From Pedobacter caeni (GTDB taxonomy: Bacteria; Bacteroidota; Bacteroidia; Sphingobacteriales; Sphingobacteriaceae), in contig NZ_FQUQ01000005.1 in NCBI RefSeq assembly GCF_900129215.1, positions 310,001-374,000 of the forward strand: DNA of 64,000 nt. Reading direction: 5' to 3'. The translations under genes were made by a program, and so were the position numbers. Below, one piece after another: positions 8,481-16,816 of this stretch (position 1 is the stretch's first letter; every line of letters begins with the position of its first letter). The notes beneath the pieces are model-generated. The model was not told the origin of the DNA, did not search any database, and saw only the letters and a program-made list of their open reading frames with translations.

Positions 8481-9665
8481 ATGGAACAGGCAAGGTTACT
8501 TAAGGCAATCATCGAAACAGCCATTGACGGGATCATTACCATTGATAATCGGGGCAGGATAGAAAGCCTTAATCCGGCAGCACTGAGGCTATTTGGGTAT
8601 GCTCTGGAAGAAGTAAAGGGAAAAAACATTTCTGTTTTAATGCCTGAGCCTGACAGAAGTGGCCATGACGGTTATATTTCCAGATACCAGACCACTGGAG
8701 AAAAAAGGATCATCGGGAAAGGAAGAGAAGTAAAAGGACTGAGAAAAGATGGAAATACTTTTCCTTTCAGGCTGGCAGTGAGTGAAGTACAATATGAAGA
8801 CCGGGTCATTTATACCGGATTTATACATGACCTTTCCAGAGAAAAAGAAGCTGAAGAACGCCTTCGTGAATATGCAGCAGAATTGGAAGAACTGGTAGAA
8901 GAACGGACCAAATCCCTCAAAAAAACGGTACGTGCCTTAAGTGAGGCAAAAGAAGAAGTGAGTTTATCCCTGGAAAAGGAAAAGGAACTGAATCAATTGA
9001 AAAGCCGGTTTGTATCGATGGCCTCCCATGAATTCAGAACTCCTTTGAGTTCTGTCCAGCTTTCTGCTTCCCTGATCGATAAATATGCTGAGCCTTACGA
9101 CAATAAGAACATCAGAAAACATGTCAGCAAGATCAAAAATGCAGTAGGTAACCTCACTACCATCCTGAACGATTTCCTATCCCTGGAACGTCTGGAAGCA
9201 GGACGTGTGGAGCCTACATTTACGGCTTTTGATCTGGTAAAGCTTTCAGAAGAGATCACTGAAGAAATGCAGATGATCGCCAAGCAGGACCAGAACATCA
9301 TTTATCAGCATACCGGATTGCAAAGTATGGTCTTACTTGATCCTAACCTGCTTAAAAACTGTATGATTAACCTGATTTCCAATGCCATTAAATATTCAGG
9401 CGAAAATACGTTTATAGAATTCAATACAGAGATCAACGATCAGCAATGTATTGTAACGATTAAAGACAATGGCATCGGGATTCCGGAATCTGACCATAAA
9501 TACCTGTTTCAACCCTTTTTCCGGGCCCACAATACCGGGAATATCCCGGGTACAGGTCTGGGCCTGAATATTGTTCAACGCTACGCCTCTTTGATGAAAG
9601 GTGAGTTGTATTTTGAAAGCCGCATTGATACCGGGACTAAATTTGTCCTGTCTTTCCATAAATAA
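8481..9665 (+). CDS. FixL-type PAS sensor histidine kinase (probable heme-based O2 sensor)
   Basis: A 394-aa soluble kinase with no membrane segments. PAS domain at about 5-120, coiled coil about 125-175, HisKA with the phospho-accepting SHEFRTPLSS motif about 184-193, and a HATPase_c domain with N, G1 (DNGIGIP) and G2 (GTGLGLNIV) boxes. The PAS matches FixL: MPEPDRSGHDGYISRY keeps the position of the heme-ligating His (H200 in Bradyrhizobium FixL), and RIIGKGREVKGLRKDG keeps the ligand-sensing Arg (R220 equivalent). I infer heme-bound O2 sensing. Its partner is the REC-CRP regulator 18 bp downstream, and the surrounding genes encode cbb3 oxidase and hemN. A non-heme PAS of the same subfamily is the alternative. 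Confidence 0.85.
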   Translation: MEQARLLKAIIETAIDGIITIDNRGRIESLNPAALRLFGYALEEVKGKNISVLMPEPDRSGHDGYISRYQTTGEKRIIGKGREVKGLRKDGNTFPFRLAVSEVQYEDRVIYTGFIHDLSREKEAEERLREYAAELEELVEERTKSLKKTVRALSEAKEEVSLSLEKEKELNQLKSRFVSMASHEFRTPLSSVQLSASLIDKYAEPYDNKNIRKHVSKIKNAVGNLTTILNDFLSLERLEAGRVEPTFTAFDLVKLSEEITEEMQMIAKQDQNIIYQHTGLQSMVLLDPNLLKNCMINLISNAIKYSGENTFIEFNTEINDQQCIVTIKDNGIGIPESDHKYLFQPFFRAHNTGNIPGTGLGLNIVQRYASLMKGELYFESRIDTGTKFVLSFHK

Positions 9666-9683
9666 AAAAACCAAAACATAAGG

Positions 9684-10742
9684 ATGAAGAAGATACAGAT
9701 ACTCATTATTGAAGATAACGACGACATTCGGGAAAGTACTGCGGAGATCCTGGAATTGGCCAATTATGAGGTATTACAGGCCAGTAATGGCCGGATAGGT
9801 GTTGAACTGGCCGGTTCCCACCTGCCTGACCTGATCTTATGTGACATCATGATGCCGGAGCTGGATGGTTATGGCGTATTGTATTTACTCAATAAAAATG
9901 AGCAGACTGCTGCAACCCCTTTTATCTTCCTGACGGCCAAGGCGGAACGTCTGGATATGCGTAAAGGAATGGAGATGGGAGCTGATGATTACCTCACCAA
10001 GCCTTTTGATGATGTCGAACTGATGAATGCGATAGAAAGCAGGCTGAGCAAAAGAGAAAAACAACAACATTTTTATAGCCAGTCTCTGGAAAAACTCAGC
10101 GCCCTGTTCAGTAATTCTTCCGGTTTGCAGGAACTGGAAAAAATAATTGCCGCCCGTAAGGTCAGGACCATTAAAAAGAGGCAGATTGTCTATTATGAAG
10201 GAGACAATGTTTCCGGAGTTTACCTCGTGATGCAGGGGAAAGTGAAGACTTTTAAACTGAGTGAAGATGGGAGGGAACTGCTGACAGGTATGTACGGGCA
10301 TGAAAATTATTTCGGAGTGACTTCCTTATTGTTGAATGCTCCTTATACCGAAACGGCAGAAGCTATGGAAGACAGTACGGTTTGCATGTTGCCAAAGGAT
10401 CTAATGGAAGATCTGCTCAACCGTTATCCGGATGTGGCCAGACAATTTATCGAAATCCTTTCCAATAACCTTCAGGAAAAAGAAGAACAATTGCTTCAGC
10501 TGGCCTACCATTCTGTAAGGAAACGCATGGCCGAAGTACTGGCCAGGCTGTGCAAACAGGAACAGGAGGGGACCGAAATGATCCTGCGTATTTCCAGGGA
10601 TAACCTCGCTGCAATGGCAGGAATGGCTACAGAGACCGTAAGCAGGATCCTGAGCGACTTTAAAGACGAAGGGATTATCGAAAGAAAAGGAAGTCAGATC
10701 GTTATTCTTGACCAGCTTCGCCTGCAACAAATGAAAAACTGA
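9684..10742 (+). CDS. Response regulator fused to a CRP/FNR-family transcription factor
   Basis: A 352-aa fusion. The receiver domain (1-120) has the acidic pocket IEDNDD, phospho-acceptor Asp in LCDIMMPELDG and the K of DDYLTKPFDD. A cNMP-binding-type beta-roll follows (about 155-270, VYYEGDNVSGVYLVMQGKVK), then a Crp-type winged helix (about 280-352) whose recognition helix reads TETVSRILSDF. The E-x-x-S-R pattern is that of FNR, which reads TTGAT-N4-ATCAA. There is no FNR-style N-terminal cysteine cluster, so oxygen input must come through phosphorylation by the adjacent kinase. In effect FixJ and FixK functions are joined in one chain. It likely activates the TGA-N6-TCA promoters in this window and its own. 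Confidence 0.88.
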   Translation: MKKIQILIIEDNDDIRESTAEILELANYEVLQASNGRIGVELAGSHLPDLILCDIMMPELDGYGVLYLLNKNEQTAATPFIFLTAKAERLDMRKGMEMGADDYLTKPFDDVELMNAIESRLSKREKQQHFYSQSLEKLSALFSNSSGLQELEKIIAARKVRTIKKRQIVYYEGDNVSGVYLVMQGKVKTFKLSEDGRELLTGMYGHENYFGVTSLLLNAPYTETAEAMEDSTVCMLPKDLMEDLLNRYPDVARQFIEILSNNLQEKEEQLLQLAYHSVRKRMAEVLARLCKQEQEGTEMILRISRDNLAAMAGMATETVSRILSDFKDEGIIERKGSQIVILDQLRLQQMKN

Positions 10743-10804
10743 TGAGGATCACTTTTTAGGCTGACCAAACTCATTCCCACCGCCTCCTCTTCATGCTAAC
10801 TTTG
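10740..10804 (+). promoter_or_regulatory. Putative FNR-type site and -7 box of the hemN operon
   Basis: Dyad TGATGAGGATCA (10740-10751, a perfect TGAT-N4-ATCA) overlaps the stop codon of the regulator gene. Its centre is 58.5 bp upstream of the end of a perfect TAACTTTG -7 box (10797-10804). No -33 TTTG is visible, as expected for an activator-dependent promoter. The first gene starts 24 bp after the -7 box. Confidence 0.6.
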
Positions 10805-10827
10805 ATTATTAAATAAATCGAACCTGC

Positions 10828-11301
10828 ATGAGAGTTGTCGCATATAGTATAAAATCTTTTGAAAAAGAACCGCTGGCCATTGCCAATAATAAAAAGCATG
10901 AGATCACGCTGATCTCTAATTCACTGAGCCCGGAGACTGCTTCTTATGCCGAAGGTAAAGAAGCAGTCATCGTTTTCAACGAAGAGGACAACGTTTCTGC
11001 TCTGGTGATCAACAGACTGGCAGACCTTGGGGTAAAATTCATTGCTACCCGCTCTACAGATACCACACATATTGATACCGAGGCTGCCGCTTTAAGGAGC
11101 CTCAAGATCGCCAATGTTCCACTGGCTTCTTTATCAGGACTCAGCGCCAGGGAACTGCCTATGGCCCTGGCCATAGAAACGATCATCAATCTGGACAATT
11201 GGCAACAAAACCGTTGCCTGGGCGATGCCTGTGTCTGCTCCAGAGCATGCGATCAGGCAGGTAGCAAAGTGCACATCAAAGGACAACCTCACCAACATTA
11301 A
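10828..11301 (+). CDS. Orphan D-2-hydroxyacid dehydrogenase N-terminal-like domain with Cys tail
   Basis: 157 aa. The sequence follows the N-terminal substrate-binding half of fermentative D-lactate dehydrogenases: MRVVAYSIKSFEK, EAVIVFNEEDNVS, LADLGVKFIATRSTDTTHID and a degenerate VPLASLSG at the position of VPAYSP. The Rossmann NAD-binding domain and catalytic residues are missing, so it cannot be a working dehydrogenase alone. It ends instead with CLGDACVCSRAC, a C-x4-C-x-C-x3-C cluster that could bind Fe-S or another metal. It is cotranscribed with hemN (1-bp gap) behind a putative O2-regulated promoter. The function is unknown; a regulatory or heme/iron-related role is a guess from context. 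Confidence 0.7.
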   Translation: MRVVAYSIKSFEKEPLAIANNKKHEITLISNSLSPETASYAEGKEAVIVFNEEDNVSALVINRLADLGVKFIATRSTDTTHIDTEAAALRSLKIANVPLASLSGLSARELPMALAIETIINLDNWQQNRCLGDACVCSRACDQAGSKVHIKGQPHQH

Positions 11302-11302
11302 T

Positions 11303-12661
11303 ATGGACAGCATCGTTTCAAAGTATCATGTTGCCGCCCCGCGTTATACCAGTTATCCAACCGTTCCTTATTGGGATATGTCGGATTTCAATGCAGAAAA
11401 CTGGGGAAAGGCCGTTGCTCAATCTTTTAAGGAAAGCAACCAGGCAGATGGAATCAGTGTATATATTCACCTTCCTTTTTGCGAAAGTTTATGCACCTAT
11501 TGTGGCTGCAACACCAGGATCACAAAGAACCATACCGTGGAAGAGCCTTATATTGAGGCTGTACTGAAGGAATGGCAATTGTACCTGAACCTGTTTATCA
11601 GCAGGCCACTGATCAAGGAACTACACCTTGGCGGAGGTACGCCTACTTTTTTCAGTGCTGCAAATCTGAAATTGCTGATCGAAGGTATTCTTAAATATGC
11701 AGATCTTCATCCGGATGCAGAATTTAGTTTTGAAGCGCATCCTGGAAATACCAATCCGGAACATTTAACCACCCTCAATCAGCTTGGATTCAGAAGGCTT
11801 AGTCTTGGAATTCAGGATTTTGATCCTCATGTTCAGCTCATCATCAACAGGATTCAAAGCTATGAACAGGTGGAAGAGGTGACTTTGAAAGCGAGAGAAT
11901 CAGGATACACGTCCATCAATTATGACCTTATTTATGGCTTGCCAAGACAAAACGTTGCGGGTCTTTCTGATACCCTGGATGCCGTTGTAAAGTTAAGACC
12001 GGACCGCATTGCCTTTTACAGTTATGCTCATGTACCATGGGTAAGGCCAGGCCAAAGAAGGTATACTGAAGCGGATCTTCCTTCTCCGAAACTGAAACAG
12101 GAACTATATGAACTGGGGCGTACAAAGCTGAAAGAGGCTGGATATATCGATGTGGGCATGGACCACTTTACACTAGCCACAGATAGCTTATATGGGGCTG
12201 AGATTAAAGGAAAGCTGCATCGTAATTTTATGGGCTATACCCATCAGTACAGCCAGCTGATGGTGGGTTTAGGCGTATCATCAATCAGCGACACCTGGTC
12301 TGCATTTGCACAAAACGTAAAAAAGGTAGAAGATTATATCAGTATTGTAAATGAAGGAAAGTTGCCTGTATTTAAAGGCCACCTGCTGACCGAAGAAGAC
12401 CTGGTCATCCGCAAGCATATCTTAAACATCATGTGCAAGGGGCATACGTCCTGGAGCAAAACTGAAGAACAATCTTCGGGATTAAAAGAAGGTTTAACGC
12501 GGATGCGCTGGCTGGCCCTGGATGGTTTGGTCCTGATGTCGGAGGATAACCTGAGGGTAACACCTTTAGGTAAAAGATTCTTAAGGAATATATGTATGGC
12601 ACTGGATGTCAGACTTTGGGCCAATCAGCCAACAACGCAGTTGTTTAGCCTTACAGGTTAG
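11303..12661 (+). CDS. hemN: Oxygen-independent coproporphyrinogen III dehydrogenase (radical SAM)
   Basis: A 452-aa radical SAM enzyme that converts coproporphyrinogen III to protoporphyrinogen IX without O2, keeping heme synthesis running under low oxygen. The cluster motif is CESLCTYCGC (CxxxCxxCxC, typical of HemN), followed by HLGGGTPTF (SAM binding) and SLGIQDFDPHVQ, and the C-terminal HemN domain is present. The start at 11303 (MDSIVSKYHVAAPRYTSYPT) is chosen because this is the conserved HemN N-terminus; a longer frame from 11225 overlaps the upstream gene and is not family-like. It supplies heme for the cbb3 oxidase encoded downstream. Confidence 0.95.
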   Translation: MDSIVSKYHVAAPRYTSYPTVPYWDMSDFNAENWGKAVAQSFKESNQADGISVYIHLPFCESLCTYCGCNTRITKNHTVEEPYIEAVLKEWQLYLNLFISRPLIKELHLGGGTPTFFSAANLKLLIEGILKYADLHPDAEFSFEAHPGNTNPEHLTTLNQLGFRRLSLGIQDFDPHVQLIINRIQSYEQVEEVTLKARESGYTSINYDLIYGLPRQNVAGLSDTLDAVVKLRPDRIAFYSYAHVPWVRPGQRRYTEADLPSPKLKQELYELGRTKLKEAGYIDVGMDHFTLATDSLYGAEIKGKLHRNFMGYTHQYSQLMVGLGVSSISDTWSAFAQNVKKVEDYISIVNEGKLPVFKGHLLTEEDLVIRKHILNIMCKGHTSWSKTEEQSSGLKEGLTRMRWLALDGLVLMSEDNLRVTPLGKRFLRNICMALDVRLWANQPTTQLFSLTG

Positions 12662-12737
12662 GGCAGCATTGTCATCTGCTTAAGCAGATCATCATCTCTT
12701 AGATTACGGCTCATCAGCCAGTTCAAAATAAAACAGA

Positions 12738-12806
12738 AAATACCACAGCTCGTTTTAAACCCTTTAATGCACCTGTAAAAGGGAGCTGTGGTATTTAAAA
12801 CGAGCT
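12738..12806. terminator. Bidirectional terminator built from a circularly permuted inverted repeat
   Basis: Between convergent hemN and globin genes. Arm 12738-12751 (AAATACCACAGCTC) pairs perfectly with 12783-12796. The overlapping arm 12747-12757 (AGCTCGTTTTA) also pairs perfectly with 12796-12806. The two stems are mutually exclusive. A CCCTTTA/TAAAAGGG stem lies in the loop. The right side overlaps the globin stop codon. T-rich tracts follow in both directions. Confidence 0.7.
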
Positions 12807-13193
12807 GCTTTGTTTGATCTTGTACTGCATCAATTGTCCGATAGAAGATGCTCTGGAAATGGCATTATCGGCAATTGGGCCCTCAAAATTTGCACTGATC
12901 GTCGCTTCCCATATTTTCATCCATTGTTCAAAGTGTTCCGCATGTAAAGGCACTTCTTTATTTAAAGCAATATGCTTTAACATCGGGTTTCCTTTATAGG
13001 TTACCACATCTAATAAGATCGTTTCCCAGAACGCGACCATCACCGGAATGTGTCTTTCCAAAGAGAAATCAGCAGCCTTAAATACCGGCCCGATTACAGG
13101 GTCGGTTAAAGCATTGCTGTAGAAAGTATCTACCAGAAAACGAATGTCATCACTGTCTTTAATATCTCTTTTTTTATCTATGCGCTCTTTCAT
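12795..13193 (-). CDS. Truncated hemoglobin (group III type)
   Basis: A 132-aa protein with the 2-over-2 globin pattern: DIRFLVDTFYSNALTDPVIGPVF at the B/C-helix region, HIPVMVAFWETILL, and the proximal His in the HAEHFEQWMKIW segment. Group III truncated globins bind O2/NO and are often found with low-oxygen respiration genes. It stands between hemN and the cbb3 cluster on the opposite strand to hemN. Its own upstream region has a TAACTTTA-like -7 box but no convincing TGA-N6-TCA dyad, so I do not claim common regulation. Confidence 0.88.
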   Translation of the reverse strand: MKERIDKKRDIKDSDDIRFLVDTFYSNALTDPVIGPVFKAADFSLERHIPVMVAFWETILLDVVTYKGNPMLKHIALNKEVPLHAEHFEQWMKIWEATISANFEGPIADNAISRASSIGQLMQYKIKQSSSF

Positions 13194-13380
13194 TCCTTGC
13201 TTAAAATATGGTCTTTTCTTTACTCCTTAAAGTTACGGTTTTTATCTTCCTTAAAGGCGGAATAACCTTGGTATATTGCCTTTGATTGCTATATTTACGT
13301 TATTTTAACAGAGCGCCTAAACCAGGTGGTTCGATAGTAGCTGAGTTTTAAATAAGCCGGTCAAAACAAGGAAAAAAAAT

Positions 13381-14271
13381 ATGAAAGCTGAGGAAATTAT
13401 AGCGTTAATCGGGAAGTCGGTTAAGCAGCCTGAAGTGCAAAAAGTAATGGCGTATTACGGCTTAAAAAAGCCCAGGTTGTCTGGATATGAGTCGGTTAAT
13501 GTCTTTAGCGACAAGATGGGGATCAGCATCGACTTCTTACCCACAGAGAGCTATGAAACCGAATATGCAGATTCCGCTATTATGCTTAAGGGAAACAGCG
13601 CAGACCATGACGAACCAAATATGGAGCTCCTTGTAGCGTGCATTACTTTTGAGAAAAACTTCAAAGAAGGATTGCCTTATCAGCTGAAATTTAACGAAAG
13701 CAGCGAACAGCTTGCTGAATTGGGAAAACCTCAGCAAAAAGAGAAAAACGGGGATGGATACAACTGTTTTTTTCTGAACGGTCAGCACCGGATACTGACC
13801 TCTTTTGCTCAGGATAAAACACTTCGTTTTTTAAGGATATGGCCCATCAGTAATGAAATCAAAAAAGCCATAAAGAGAAAGGAAATCGCTGCAAGGCAAA
13901 GTAAGAACTTAAAGCCGGAGGCATTACCTGCGTTTGATCATTTAAATCTGCAGAATCCCATTTTGTTATGGGAGGAGCGAAGGCTGGCTGGTGAGGAACT
14001 GTTTTCGGATGTGAACCTGCAAGCCTCCGGCCTGGCATTGGATACCTTTATTGATAAAATAAAAACGGCAACGGCAGAACGTAAAGCAAACAAAATCGGG
14101 ACTGCCATAAAAGAGGTGGTGATGGCCTTTAACCGGTTAAATGAGAAGTATCAGCATATAGATACCCTGGAGAGAGAAGAACTTTGCCGTTTTATCGACC
14201 TGGTGATCAGTACATCCGGATATGAACTCGAAGAGGGAGAGGATGTAACTGAAGAATGGAGGCGCTGGTAA
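13381..14271 (+). CDS. Hypothetical protein, 296 aa, unknown family
   Basis: I do not recognise this protein. It is soluble and has no signal peptide. The N-terminal 140 residues look like one alpha/beta domain (LKKPRLSGYESVNVFSDKMG, then a GDGYNCFFLNGQHRI segment), and the rest is mainly helical and charged. The C-terminus ISTSGYELEEGEDVTEEWRRW is distinctive and probably conserved. A long 187-bp leader separates it from the globin gene, and its stop codon abuts the SafE-like gene's stop codon with no spacer. It interrupts the respiration block without an obvious link to it. An immunity or stress-type protein is possible, but I have no support for that. Confidence 0.75.
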   Translation: MKAEEIIALIGKSVKQPEVQKVMAYYGLKKPRLSGYESVNVFSDKMGISIDFLPTESYETEYADSAIMLKGNSADHDEPNMELLVACITFEKNFKEGLPYQLKFNESSEQLAELGKPQQKEKNGDGYNCFFLNGQHRILTSFAQDKTLRFLRIWPISNEIKKAIKRKEIAARQSKNLKPEALPAFDHLNLQNPILLWEERRLAGEELFSDVNLQASGLALDTFIDKIKTATAERKANKIGTAIKEVVMAFNRLNEKYQHIDTLEREELCRFIDLVISTSGYELEEGEDVTEEWRRW

Positions 14272-14958
14272 TTACCTGCAGTCGGCAACTCCTTGTCCGG
14301 CTCCCGCAGGGCTCAGATAGGGAATGTTCAATTCCAGTCCCCTGAAAATAAACCAGATTCCAAGGCATAACATAAAATAAGGAACGACCCTGTTGATCCT
14401 CCTGCGGAGCAAAGCTCCTGTAAAGCCCATACTTAAGGTAGCGATAAACATCAGTGGGAGGGTCCCCATTCCGAACCAGAACATATAGGTTACCGAACTG
14501 CTGATATTTCCGGTATTTAAAGCGCCGGCCATGGCCAGATACACAAAACCACAAGGCAGAAATCCGTTGATGATTCCAATGATCAGGTGGTTGGCCTTAT
14601 GCTTCAACGCATAATTAAAGGCTTTATGAAAAGGCTTTAGGAAAAAGGAAGGGGTGTTTTTGAACACCTGGAATTTGAATAACCTGGAAGATGCAGCCAT
14701 GACGATCAGTATACCACTAAAGATGCTGACCCCCTGCTGAAATCCGGCCATCCAGATCTGCTCACCGATCAGGCCGATCATCAGTCCCAGGAAGCAATAC
14801 GATACGATCCTTCCCAGCTGATACACGAACTTGTCCAATACCAGAAATGCCCATCCCTGTTTCAGGGAGGGCACAGCGAAGGCAAGGGGACCGCACATAC
14901 CTATGCAATGTACGCTCCCCAGCAGTCCGATCATGAAAGCAAGTCTTTCCGTACTCAT
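14272..14958 (-). CDS. SafE/UreH-like membrane protein of the cbb3 operon
   Basis: 228 aa with about six hydrophobic helices and the N-terminal signature GSVHCIGMCGPLAFA, the Cys-x3-Cys-Gly-Pro motif of the DsbD_2/SafE-UreH transporter-like family. In many bacteria this family sits at the end of ccoNOPGH operons, and it is thought to help in metal (copper) handling or redox maturation of the oxidase; the exact reaction is not established. The start overlaps the end of ccoH by 4 bp, which supports coupled translation. It is the last gene of the ccoN operon and ends directly against the convergent hypothetical gene. Confidence 0.82.
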   Translation of the reverse strand: MSTERLAFMIGLLGSVHCIGMCGPLAFAVPSLKQGWAFLVLDKFVYQLGRIVSYCFLGLMIGLIGEQIWMAGFQQGVSIFSGILIVMAASSRLFKFQVFKNTPSFFLKPFHKAFNYALKHKANHLIIGIINGFLPCGFVYLAMAGALNTGNISSSVTYMFWFGMGTLPLMFIATLSMGFTGALLRRRINRVVPYFMLCLGIWFIFRGLELNIPYLSPAGAGQGVADCR

Positions 14959-15395
14959 TTGATCATGACCTCCTGCTCATCCAAATAGGATTTACCTGCA
15001 CTATTCCATGTAATGATCAGTTTCCATCTCCCTTTAGCGATCTCCTCCGAAGGGATGACCGACCTGTACTGAGGGTCTGTTTTGATCATAATTACCTTGT
15101 CCATCCGTTTATCTGAAGGACGTACTATTTTTACTTTTCCTTCTGCAGCTTCCTTAAACGTCAGCGAGATTTCACCGGGCAATACCTGAATTTCCGGCGC
15201 CGCATGATCTGCTTTCACCTGTTCCTTCCGGTTATAGTCTGCATCGTAATTCAAGCCTTTTTCATAATAATCATTATCCACAAGGGCATCTGGTGTGCTG
15301 TTAAACATCATTACAGCCAGTACGATAATGAAGGTCATAAAGGAGACCATGCCTATTACTAATTTCGTTCCCCAGTTCCATTTCATCTGCTTCAT
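14955..15395 (-). CDS. ccoH: CcoH/FixH family cbb3 oxidase assembly protein
   Basis: 146 aa: one N-terminal membrane helix (WGTKLVIGMVSFMTFIIVLA), then the FixH hallmark DNDYYEKGLNYDADYNR, and a periplasmic beta domain ending ITWNSAGKSYLDEQEVMIK. CcoH stabilises the assembling cbb3 oxidase. It lies between ccoG (19-bp gap) and the SafE-like gene (4-bp overlap). Confidence 0.9.
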   Translation of the reverse strand: MKQMKWNWGTKLVIGMVSFMTFIIVLAVMMFNSTPDALVDNDYYEKGLNYDADYNRKEQVKADHAAPEIQVLPGEISLTFKEAAEGKVKIVRPSDKRMDKVIMIKTDPQYRSVIPSEEIAKGRWKLIITWNSAGKSYLDEQEVMIK

Positions 15396-15414
15396 CGTTA
15401 ATTGGTACTATAAA

Positions 15415-16815
15415 TTAATCGTTTATTGGTGCTATAAATGTCGTCTCAAACCTGTCCAGAACTTTTCCCTCTGAGACCAGTTTGAAACCGATATCTGATT
15501 TGTACTTCTTTAACCTGCGCTCTGGCATGATCACAAAGAAGGTCAGCTTGGCCACACCGCCATAGGCGATGGAATCCGTTTTCTGGATATACAGGATCTT
15601 TGTGGCCGGATCATCAGGGATGATTTCAAACTTTAAAGACCTGTTGGTTTTATTGATCAGTTCGGCATTGTATAAATTGCTCACTTCCTTTTCTTTTTCC
15701 CGTAACTGGTAAAGTGTTCCCCCGGCACGTAAAATCGTGGTTTTAACCTCACTTCTTACGATCAGAAGGTAGCTCAATACGGCAATTAAAACCAGTAGAA
15801 CCCCGGTATAGGCATATACCCTTTTGTTGAGTTTGAACGCTTGTTTGCTCTTGATTTCATCTTCAGATTTAAAGCCGATCAGGCGGGTAGGGCGCTGGAT
15901 TTTCTCCATCACCATGTCACAGGCATCTATACAGGCGGTGCAGTTCACACATTCCATCTGCGTCCCATTTCTGATGTCGATGCCGGTGGGACAGACCTGT
16001 ACGCAAAGTTTGCAATCGATACAATCGCCCAACAGGTTTTCTGCTTCCTTGACCCGTTTCCCGCGGGGCTCCCCACGTTCATAATCATAGGCCACAATCA
16101 GGCTCTGGTTGTCCAGCAATACCCCTTGCAAACGTCCGTAAGGACACACTACGGTACAGACCAGCTCCCGCATTCTGGAAAACACCAGGTAAAACACAAC
16201 CGTAAACACACAGATGGCAATAAAGCCGGTCAGATGTGCCGATATGGGTTCGGTGATGATGCTGATCAGTACGGTAGAGCCGATCAGATAGGAGAGAAAG
16301 ATATTGGCGATCAGAAAAGATATCACCAGGTAAATCCCATGTTTCAGTGCTTTCTTGAATACCTTTTGTCCCGTTAATGGCCCATCGTCCAGTTTTTTAC
16401 GTTTGTGGTGATCGCCCTCAATCCAGATCTCTATCTTCCGGAAAACCATTTCCAGAAAGATCGTCTGGGGGCATGCCCATCCGCAAAAGACCCTGCCAAA
16501 GACCACAGTGAAGAGCACAATGAACACAATAAAGATCAGCAAAGCCAATACAAACAGGTAAAAGTCCTGAGGCCAGAAAATGACCCCAAAGAACACAAAT
16601 TTCCGTTCTAAAATATTCAGAAGGACCAATTGCTCCCCATTTAACTTAAGAAATGGGGCAGCAAATAGTAAGGTCAGAAAAAAATAACTGACCACCGAGC
16701 GGTATTGATATAACTTTCCCTTGATGATGTGAGGATAGATCCATTTACGGCTCTTTCCATCATCGGTGAGGGTGGAGATCTGATCTCTGAATTGTCCGGG
16801 ACTTTGCGACGACAT
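15415..16815 (-). CDS. ccoG: Cytochrome c oxidase accessory protein CcoG (FixG), polyferredoxin
   Basis: 466 aa with five or so membrane helices, NapH-like cysteine motifs on the membrane part (FCGWACPQTIFLE, CTVVCPYGR) and a 2[4Fe-4S] ferredoxin module (CIDCKLCVQVCPTGID, then CVNCTACIDAC). A C-terminal Ig-like periplasmic domain follows (SNLYNAELINKTNRSLKFE). CcoG is a membrane cupric reductase needed for copper loading of cbb3 oxidase in other bacteria. It starts 1 bp after the ccoP stop codon. All expected cysteine groups are intact. Confidence 0.95.
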   Translation of the reverse strand: MSSQSPGQFRDQISTLTDDGKSRKWIYPHIIKGKLYQYRSVVSYFFLTLLFAAPFLKLNGEQLVLLNILERKFVFFGVIFWPQDFYLFVLALLIFIVFIVLFTVVFGRVFCGWACPQTIFLEMVFRKIEIWIEGDHHKRKKLDDGPLTGQKVFKKALKHGIYLVISFLIANIFLSYLIGSTVLISIITEPISAHLTGFIAICVFTVVFYLVFSRMRELVCTVVCPYGRLQGVLLDNQSLIVAYDYERGEPRGKRVKEAENLLGDCIDCKLCVQVCPTGIDIRNGTQMECVNCTACIDACDMVMEKIQRPTRLIGFKSEDEIKSKQAFKLNKRVYAYTGVLLVLIAVLSYLLIVRSEVKTTILRAGGTLYQLREKEKEVSNLYNAELINKTNRSLKFEIIPDDPATKILYIQKTDSIAYGGVAKLTFFVIMPERRLKKYKSDIGFKLVSEGKVLDRFETTFIAPIND

Positions 16816-16816
16816 A

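Noticed and set aside
13201..13300. Possible FNR-type site (TTGAT-N4-ATATT) upstream of the globin gene
   Set aside because: Only the left half matches, and its centre is 60.5 bp from an imperfect -7 box; too weak to include with the four dyads.
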